Of a stretch of DNA of 7,536 bases, positions 1 through 4,226 are shown in pieces. The stretch lies in the NCBI GenBank assembly GCA_964634885.1, contig CAZWLN010000100.1, positions 1 through 7,536 on the forward strand, written 5' to 3'. The translations under genes were made by a program, and so were the position numbers. This stretch comes from DAINRZ01 sp964634885 (GTDB taxonomy: Bacteria > Bacteroidota > Ignavibacteria > Kapaibacteriales > UBA2268). Numbering within the stretch: position 1 is the first letter of the stretch; every line of letters begins with the position of its first letter. The notes under the pieces were generated by a model that saw only the letters and a program-made list of their open reading frames with translations, made no database searches and was not told the origin of the DNA.

Positions 1-161
1 GGCTGGTGGCTGGTGATTAGTTGCTGGGGGCTGGTTACTAGTGATTTGTGAGTGGTGGGTGGTTGCTGTTATATGAATGTTGAGCCGAGCGCAGCGAGAC
101 CGGCGTAGCCAATTCTGAATGCTGAATTAAGAATGATAAATTTAAAATGATAAATTTAAAC
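1..161. repeat. Degenerate heptanucleotide repeat array, open at the window edge
   Basis: The sequence can be cut into 23 consecutive 7-base units with no indel. The first ten are G/T-rich variants such as ggctggt (1-7, 8-14, 29-35), gattagt (15-21), tactagt (36-42) and gggtggt (57-63). The next units turn GC-rich with a repeated G-x-G ending (78-105). The last ones are AT-rich: ttctgaa (113-119), tgctgaa (120-126), and tgataaa alternating with tttaaa-type units (134-160). The shared trait is t-G/A-R near the unit end. Within it, atgataaatttaaa is exactly duplicated in tandem (133-146, 147-160). It resembles the short tandemly repeated heptamers known from cyanobacterial intergenic DNA. Function is unknown. 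The array probably continues left of the window. Confidence 0.7.
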
Positions 162-168
162 CCGGATA

Positions 169-186
169 TTGCATTCGGAGATGCAA
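169..186. repeat. Small inverted repeat after the heptamer array
   Basis: ttgcat (169-174) and atgcaa (181-186) are perfect reverse complements around a 6-base loop. With one bulge the pairing extends into the flanking atat. It lies just past the end of the heptamer array. No T-run follows, so it is not a typical terminator. A role is not evident. Confidence 0.35.
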
Positions 187-227
187 ATATTACATTACTA
201 ATTGATATATAGCAATTTAACTACTTT

Positions 228-249
228 CCCCTCCTTGGACAAGGAGGGG
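228..249. repeat. GC-rich hairpin of a likely dispersed intergenic repeat
   Basis: cccctcctt (228-236) and aaggagggg (241-249) form a perfect 9-bp stem with a 4-base loop, followed by a G-rich tail to about 262. From memory, similar C-rich/G-rich hairpin cores recur as dispersed intergenic repeats in several bacterial genomes, including FCB-group ones; no search was made here. It is flanked by AT-rich sequence and heptamer repeats, so it fits a repeat cluster rather than a gene-specific control site. Confidence 0.5.
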
Positions 250-301
250 GCAGGGGGTGGTTGGATATTCCCTGTTTTAGGTATCTAATGCACAATCTGG
301 G

Positions 302-355
302 TTAAGAATGATAAATTTAGAATTCTGAATTATGAATTTTGAATGAGGAATTGTG
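302..355. repeat. Second heptamer block with an 18-bp exact repeat of the first array
   Basis: Seven consecutive units from 307 to 355 all begin with AAT, for example aatgata (307-313), aattctg (321-327), aattttg (335-341) and aattgtg (349-355). The 18-mer ttaagaatgataaattta occurs at 302-319 and at 127-144, and aattctgaat occurs at 111-120 and 321-330. The block is therefore the same repeat family as 1-161, separated by the GC-rich hairpin repeat. No open reading frame of note overlaps it. Confidence 0.65.
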
Positions 356-538
356 GGTGCCCGGCCATGGACATCGGGAACGTGAAGCCGATGCTTAATT
401 AGAGAAGCCTGATGTAATACAATCAATGAATTATTGAAGATATTGGTACCGCGGAACCTTTATTATAAAAGATCAGGGCTTAGTGGCCTCAGACATTCAG
501 GCAGAAACGTAATATGATGAAGGCGCCTTAACTTAACC
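356..538. other. Intergenic stretch with no recognisable gene
   Basis: Stop codons interrupt the frames read on both strands and no start with a ribosome binding site is seen. The composition is less AT-rich than the repeats to its left, so it may be a remnant of something once functional, but I cannot name it. It contains an imperfect direct repeat, gaagccgatg (384-393) and gaagcctgatg (403-413), and a perfect 10-bp palindrome, aaggcgcctt (520-529), just downstream of the minus-strand gene. The palindrome has no loop or T-run and is not a convincing terminator. Confidence 0.4.
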
Positions 539-1069
539 CTATTGATTCTCTTTGAGAGCCCTGAAAATCATTTCTTCGATTGTTGTTTTCGGATTTGTAC
601 CGTTTTCAAGGGTGTCGATGATTGAAAACACCGGTTTGCCGTTAATCATCAGAAACATTGCCGGAATCCTGCGTAATGTCAGGATAGTGTCATATGGGTG
701 GGGTGTCTTGATGCCTTTTACGGAGTACAGAATATAGCTGTTGTCAAGAACGCCGCATGTGTCGAGTACTTTCATGGCATGGGGGAAAAGTTGTTGTGTT
801 GCGTCGCATGAACATGCCGGTTTCGAGAAAATCAGGAATTGGAATTTTCTGCTGTCGAATATGGATATGATTGATTTTACTAAGTTTGTGTCAGGATTAT
901 ACAATTTCTTGTTCATCGGAAACCAGTCGTAGCCAGGGATGTCCGTGATGTTTTCCTGTGTTACAAGAACAGCACTTCCCTGGTCAGAAGACACGTCATC
1001 TTCGCATCTATAGGCACTGAAACTGAAAAGCAGGATTAATATCAAAGTTAGTTTATTTGTAATTTTCAT
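539..1069 (-). CDS. Exported thioredoxin-like protein with a CxC motif
   Basis: This is a 176-residue protein with an N-terminal hydrophobic segment (about residues 5-20) after a Lys-containing start, which indicates export to the periplasm or outer surface. C22 follows the segment but is preceded by Arg, so a canonical lipobox is absent and lipoprotein status is doubtful. The pattern from about residue 76 suggests a thioredoxin fold: a beta strand (FQFLIFSKPA), then C86-S-C88 followed by a helix, and a likely cis-proline at P136 in RIPAMFLMINGKPV. That last motif resembles the R-x-P-T-x-x-x-x-x-G-K segment of thioredoxins. The active site is C-S-C, not CxxC, so a plain dithiol oxidoreductase role is uncertain; CxC can support isomerase or metal-related chemistry. 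The start is supported by GGAGAG (complement of 1074-1079), four bases upstream. It is divergent from the polyphosphate kinase gene. The exact family is not recognised. Confidence 0.75.
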   Translation of the reverse strand: MKITNKLTLILILLFSFSAYRCEDDVSSDQGSAVLVTQENITDIPGYDWFPMNKKLYNPDTNLVKSIISIFDSRKFQFLIFSKPACSCDATQQLFPHAMKVLDTCGVLDNSYILYSVKGIKTPHPYDTILTLRRIPAMFLMINGKPVFSIIDTLENGTNPKTTIEEMIFRALKENQ

Positions 1070-1199
1070 ACAACTCTCCGTTAAATTTCATTATACTATA
1101 TGTCAAGTTAAGAATTTTCCTAAAAATAAACAATAATAGCAATAGTAAATATCTATTTTATTAATTATATTTACTGACGAAAATACTGTAATATTTATT

Positions 1200-1215
1200 T
1201 GGCATGGTATTTTCA
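1200..1215 (+). promoter_or_regulatory. Possible sigma-54-type promoter for the PPK2 gene
   Basis: TGGCATG, four bases, then TTTCA matches the sigma-54 consensus TGGCACG-N4-TTGCA at all but two positions, with exact spacing. One mismatch removes the G of the -12 GC pair, which is usually important, so the call is weak. If used, transcription would begin near 1226, leaving a leader of about 29 bases that contains the ribosome binding site GGAGG (1245-1249). No enhancer site or other promoter was identified. Confidence 0.22.
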
Positions 1216-1254
1216 ATGCCCGTGTTAAAAAAATGATGTTATCCGGAGGTTTTT

Positions 1255-2154
1255 ATGGGTAATAAAAAAAGCAAAGTAAAAGCAAAAGAAAACGGAAAAG
1301 ACGCGGTCAAAAAGAAGCATGAAGACAGTGAAGGCGACGAGCAGCCTGTCAGTTACGAGAACAGGTACAATGAGAAGGGAAGAATAAGGAAAAAGTTCTA
1401 TGAACAGGAACTGTACTGTCTTCAGACCGAACTTGTCAAGTTGCAGTACTGGATTAAAGCACAAAAACTTAAGGTGGTAATTCTGTTCGAAGGAAGGGAC
1501 GCAGCCGGCAAAGGCGGTGTCATCAAACGTATTACCGAACCTCTCAATCCACGCGGCTGCCGGGTAGTGGCACTTAACAAACCTTCGGACATCGAAGCTA
1601 CCCAGTGGTATTTCCAACGCTATGTCTCCCATCTTCCTTCTGCCGGAGAGATTGTCATATTCGACAGAAGCTGGTACAACCGTGCCGGAGTCGAACGGGT
1701 GATGGGCTTTTGTTCCGACGAGCAGTACTGGGAATTCCTGCGCACCTGCCCCGACTTTGAGAGAATGATCGAGCGTTCGGGAATCATCCTCCTGAAATAC
1801 TGGTTCTCTGTCAGTGACGAGGAACAGGAGAAACGTTTCCGTGAAAGAACCACAGACCCGGCAAAAAGGTGGAAATTCTCGGAGATGGACTTGCAGTCAT
1901 GGCAGAAGTGGGTCGAGTATTCGAGAGCTAAAGATGAAATGTTCAGGTACACCGATACGAAGCAGGCGCCGTGGTTTGTGGTCGATGCGAACGACAAGAA
2001 GAAGTCGCGCTTAAACTGTATTGCACATATTCTCAGCGCCATTCCCTATGAGGACGTAATACCCGAACCACTGGAACTGCCGCCCAGAAAAATCGAGGTC
2101 AATTACGTAAGGCCGCCGCTTTCGGAGTATTCCTACGTCGAACAGAAATACTGA
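1255..2154 (+). CDS. ppk2: Polyphosphate kinase 2 family protein
   Basis: This cytoplasmic enzyme transfers phosphate between inorganic polyphosphate and nucleotides, usually driving NDP to NTP in class I members. The 299 residues match the usual single-domain PPK2 length. The Walker A loop is GRDAAGKGG at residues 80-88, the Walker B segment with the following Arg is FDRSWYNRAGVE at 136-147, and the lid helix region is RTTDPAKRWKFSEMD at 198-212. The C-terminal PPRKIEVNYVRPP segment (277-289) is also typical. The GKGG loop favours class I over class III, whose loop is usually GKDG, but nucleotide preference cannot be read with certainty. The first 25 residues are Lys-rich and poorly conserved, perhaps helping bind the polyanion. 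The ATG is preceded by GGAGG with a five-base spacer. The gene appears monocistronic: 250 AT-rich bases separate it from the next gene. No terminator hairpin was seen. Confidence 0.95.
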   Translation: MGNKKSKVKAKENGKDAVKKKHEDSEGDEQPVSYENRYNEKGRIRKKFYEQELYCLQTELVKLQYWIKAQKLKVVILFEGRDAAGKGGVIKRITEPLNPRGCRVVALNKPSDIEATQWYFQRYVSHLPSAGEIVIFDRSWYNRAGVERVMGFCSDEQYWEFLRTCPDFERMIERSGIILLKYWFSVSDEEQEKRFRERTTDPAKRWKFSEMDLQSWQKWVEYSRAKDEMFRYTDTKQAPWFVVDANDKKKSRLNCIAHILSAIPYEDVIPEPLELPPRKIEVNYVRPPLSEYSYVEQKY

Positions 2155-2404
2155 CGGCGCTGTTTCCGTGTGAACGGCCTGCAATGGCAGACAATAGGAA
2201 AATTTACCTGAATTAATGAATATTATTGATAAATATTGAGTATTTAGGAAAATTTTTCTTAAATTAAATAGATTTTAATAATCATAGATTATTTATTTTT
2301 AATTTGTAAGATAATTTTTTTTTGGGTGTATCGTATAAATGAAAATGAAAACTGATAATTCACATACTAAATTTAATATTCAAAATTCATAAAGAGGTTA
2401 TGCT
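2155..2404. other. AT-rich intergenic spacer with an 11-bp direct repeat
   Basis: No gene is present. The sequence is dominated by A and T, with poly-T tracts near 2316-2323. taggaaaattt occurs at 2195-2205 and again at 2245-2255, exactly 50 bases apart, each followed by a similar aattaa-type sequence. This region must contain the promoter of the WD40 operon, but no convincing sigma-70 or Bacteroidota-type (TTG/TAnnTTTG) pair could be fixed. The ribosome binding site AGAGG (2393-2397) serves the next gene. Confidence 0.4.
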
Positions 2405-3379
2405 ATGAGATTTAATTTAAGGTTCTTTCTTCTAATAGCAATCCTGCTTTCCTGTTTGGGAGAAGTAGCATTGGCACAGTACAAATACGAGATGAAAACC
2501 ATCGGCAAACACGACGATGAAGTATTGGGTGTTTTCGTAAACGAAGATGACTCCAAGGTAGCTACCTGCAGCCTTGATGAATCGATTAAGATATGGAGCC
2601 TGCCCCAGGGTAAAGAATTGCTTAAGTTAACAGGCCATTTCGGCCAGGTAAACAACCTGTCGTTTTCCGGCAATGACAAGTATCTTGCCAGTGGTTCCGG
2701 CGACATGACCGTCAGGGTATGGGACACACAGACGGGCGAAGAACTTGCAGTACTTCAGGGCCACACCGACCAGGTCATTGGCGTCTATTTCAGCCAGGAC
2801 GACAGCAGTACGATGATTGCCAGTACCAGTTTCGATCAGACTGTGAAACTGTGGGACTGGAGATTGAAGACAGAGATCAAAACGCTCCGTGGGCACACAA
2901 TGCCGACAAACAACGTTGCTTACAGCTATGACGGCCTGTATCTTGCCTCCTGCAGCGACGACAAGACAATCAAGATCTGGTCAACAGACCTGAAAACGCT
3001 CGAACCGCTGAAAACACTCAAAGGCCATATGGCTCCGGTTCTTACCGTGCTGTTCAGCTTTGACGGCAAGTATATGGCTTCTTCCGACCAAAACGGCGAG
3101 ATCATCATCTGGAGTACTGCCGACTGGAAGCCTGTCAAATCGCTGATTAAACATACGAAGCTGGTCCAGGACGTTTCTTTTGCCGGCGACAACAAAACCC
3201 TCGTCAGCGCCAGCCTTGACAAAACAGTAAAACTGTGGGACATCGAAACAGGCAAAGAACTGATGTCTTTCGACACCGGTGTCGAAGTGTGGTCGGTTGA
3301 CCTTGTCAGCGACGCAGGTATTATTATTATCGGCTGTTCAGACGGAACCGTCCGTACCCTTACACGAGTTAAGAAATAA
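2405..3379 (+). CDS. Exported WD40 beta-propeller protein
   Basis: The 324-residue protein starts with a signal peptide, Arg-containing and hydrophobic, with a likely signal peptidase I cut after ALA at residue 24. The remainder is a run of WD40 repeats. Six have clear GH/KH starts and terminal W pairs: IW at 63-64, VWD at 105-107, LWD at 149-151, IW at 191-192, IW at 235-236 and LWD at 277-279. A degenerate seventh blade (about 289-320, ending VRTLTRV) would close a seven-bladed propeller. Such propellers are protein-interaction scaffolds and no catalytic residues are expected. A secreted WD40 protein in bacteria points to the periplasm. Only 21 bases separate it from the CRD/OmpA-like gene, and a terminator follows that gene, so the two form an operon. 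Together they mimic the beta-propeller, CRD and OmpA modules of the T9SS protein PorE. The ATG is supported by AGAGG seven bases upstream. Confidence 0.9.
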   Translation: MRFNLRFFLLIAILLSCLGEVALAQYKYEMKTIGKHDDEVLGVFVNEDDSKVATCSLDESIKIWSLPQGKELLKLTGHFGQVNNLSFSGNDKYLASGSGDMTVRVWDTQTGEELAVLQGHTDQVIGVYFSQDDSSTMIASTSFDQTVKLWDWRLKTEIKTLRGHTMPTNNVAYSYDGLYLASCSDDKTIKIWSTDLKTLEPLKTLKGHMAPVLTVLFSFDGKYMASSDQNGEIIIWSTADWKPVKSLIKHTKLVQDVSFAGDNKTLVSASLDKTVKLWDIETGKELMSFDTGVEVWSVDLVSDAGIIIIGCSDGTVRTLTRVKK

Positions 3380-3400
3380 TAAAATAAAAGGAGATAAATA

Positions 3401-4114
3401 ATGAAAAAGAAGGTTATTACAATTCTAATTCTATTTTTGGCTTTCCAGGTTACCGGTTCTGTCGCTCAGTTCTCAAAACTCATCGTTTCGCTGACCGGTA
3501 CTGTAAAAGATGAAGTCACAGGAAAGCCCGTCGATGTCGAGATGGAAGTCTATGACGACCAGGGTAAGATTTGCGACAAAAAGAACATCAAAGCTTCGAA
3601 CGAAGGTAAATACTTCCTCACCGGCCTCAACCCGGGCAGGAACTACAGCGTTCGAATTGCCAGCACTGAGTACCTCAACCAGGAATTTACAATGGCAATT
3701 CCCAACACAAACAAGTATGCCGAATTCTCAAGGGACTTCCTTGTTAAGCCCAAAATTGTCGGCGCCAAGATCAGATTCAAGGTTCCTCCCTTTGAACTGA
3801 ACAAAACAAAACTTCGTGCCGGTTCCAACTTCTTCCTCAAAGACGACGTGGAACTGCTGAAAAGGAACCGTACACTGAAAGTGGAACTTGTCTGCTTCCC
3901 CGACAATGATAATAATACTGAAGCAAACAAAAAGCTTACTGAAGGCAGATGCGAATCCTTAAGGGATTTCCTCGTTGCCAACGGCATTCCTCCGAACAGA
4001 ATTACCATCAAAAGCGAAGCCAAGACAGACCCGGACAATCCGATGCCCCTGGTCTCGGCAGCTAAAGGAAAAAGGTACATTGGCTCGATTTATTTCGTAA
4101 TAAAAGAATTATAA
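3401..4114 (+). CDS. Carboxypeptidase-regulatory-like and OmpA-C-like periplasmic protein
   Basis: The 237-residue protein has a signal peptide (KKK, then a hydrophobic stretch, with a cut near SVA at 22). Residues about 29-116 read as a transthyretin-like carboxypeptidase regulatory domain: LTGTVKDEVTGKPV, then a GKYFLTGLNPGRNYSVRI segment. Residues about 120-237 resemble the OmpA C-terminal peptidoglycan-binding domain, with FELNKTKLRAGS, the helix DDVELLKRN, then N176-K-K-L-T-E-G-R183, DFLVANGIPPNRI and a closing KRYIGSIYF. D168 and R183 align with the Asp and Arg that bind diaminopimelate in this family. The usual GHTD is replaced by CFPD, so affinity is uncertain. The start has AAAGGAG (3387-3393) with a seven-base spacer. 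It is the second gene of the WD40 operon and is followed by a strong terminator. A role anchoring the WD40 propeller to the cell wall is inferred. Confidence 0.85.
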   Translation: MKKKVITILILFLAFQVTGSVAQFSKLIVSLTGTVKDEVTGKPVDVEMEVYDDQGKICDKKNIKASNEGKYFLTGLNPGRNYSVRIASTEYLNQEFTMAIPNTNKYAEFSRDFLVKPKIVGAKIRFKVPPFELNKTKLRAGSNFFLKDDVELLKRNRTLKVELVCFPDNDNNTEANKKLTEGRCESLRDFLVANGIPPNRITIKSEAKTDPDNPMPLVSAAKGKRYIGSIYFVIKEL

Positions 4115-4133
4115 TCCATAGGATTAATTCATT

Positions 4134-4170
4134 AAAGCCCGCTTTCATACCGACGGCGGGCTTTTTTTTT
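4134..4170 (+). terminator. Rho-independent terminator of the WD40/OmpA-like operon
   Basis: aaagcccgc (4134-4142) pairs perfectly with gcgggcttt (4156-4164) around a 13-base loop. A run of nine T residues spans 4162-4170. It lies 19 bases after the stop codon of the CRD/OmpA-like gene and 56 bases before the start of the large secreted protein gene, so the latter needs its own promoter in 4171-4226. Confidence 0.93.
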
Positions 4171-4226
4171 ATTACTTTGTTTTTTCTTATATTTACATTA
4201 ATATTATTTAATGACTATAAAGAATT

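Noticed and set aside
1..355. CRISPR array
   Set aside because: The repeated units are 7 bases long, tandem and degenerate; there are no 23-40 base repeats separated by unique spacers and no cas genes.
520..529. Palindrome aaggcgcctt as a terminator for the minus-strand gene
   Set aside because: It is a perfect palindrome with no loop and no adjacent T-run in the direction of transcription, so it cannot form a standard terminator hairpin.
552..932. Plus-strand frames of about 60 codons opposite the thioredoxin-like gene
   Set aside because: The minus-strand gene has a signal peptide, a CxC motif, a cis-Pro motif and a good ribosome binding site; the plus-strand frames have none.
1070..1254. 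A Bacteroidota-type promoter (TTG/TAnnTTTG) in the divergent gap
   Set aside because: The best -7 match, tttatttg at 1193-1200, lacks the key A at the second position and has no TTG at the proper distance.
1225..2042. Minus-strand reading frames of 135 and 140 codons across the PPK2 gene
   Set aside because: They lie antisense to a gene with unmistakable Walker A, Walker B and lid motifs. Their translations show no domain and there is no ribosome binding site.
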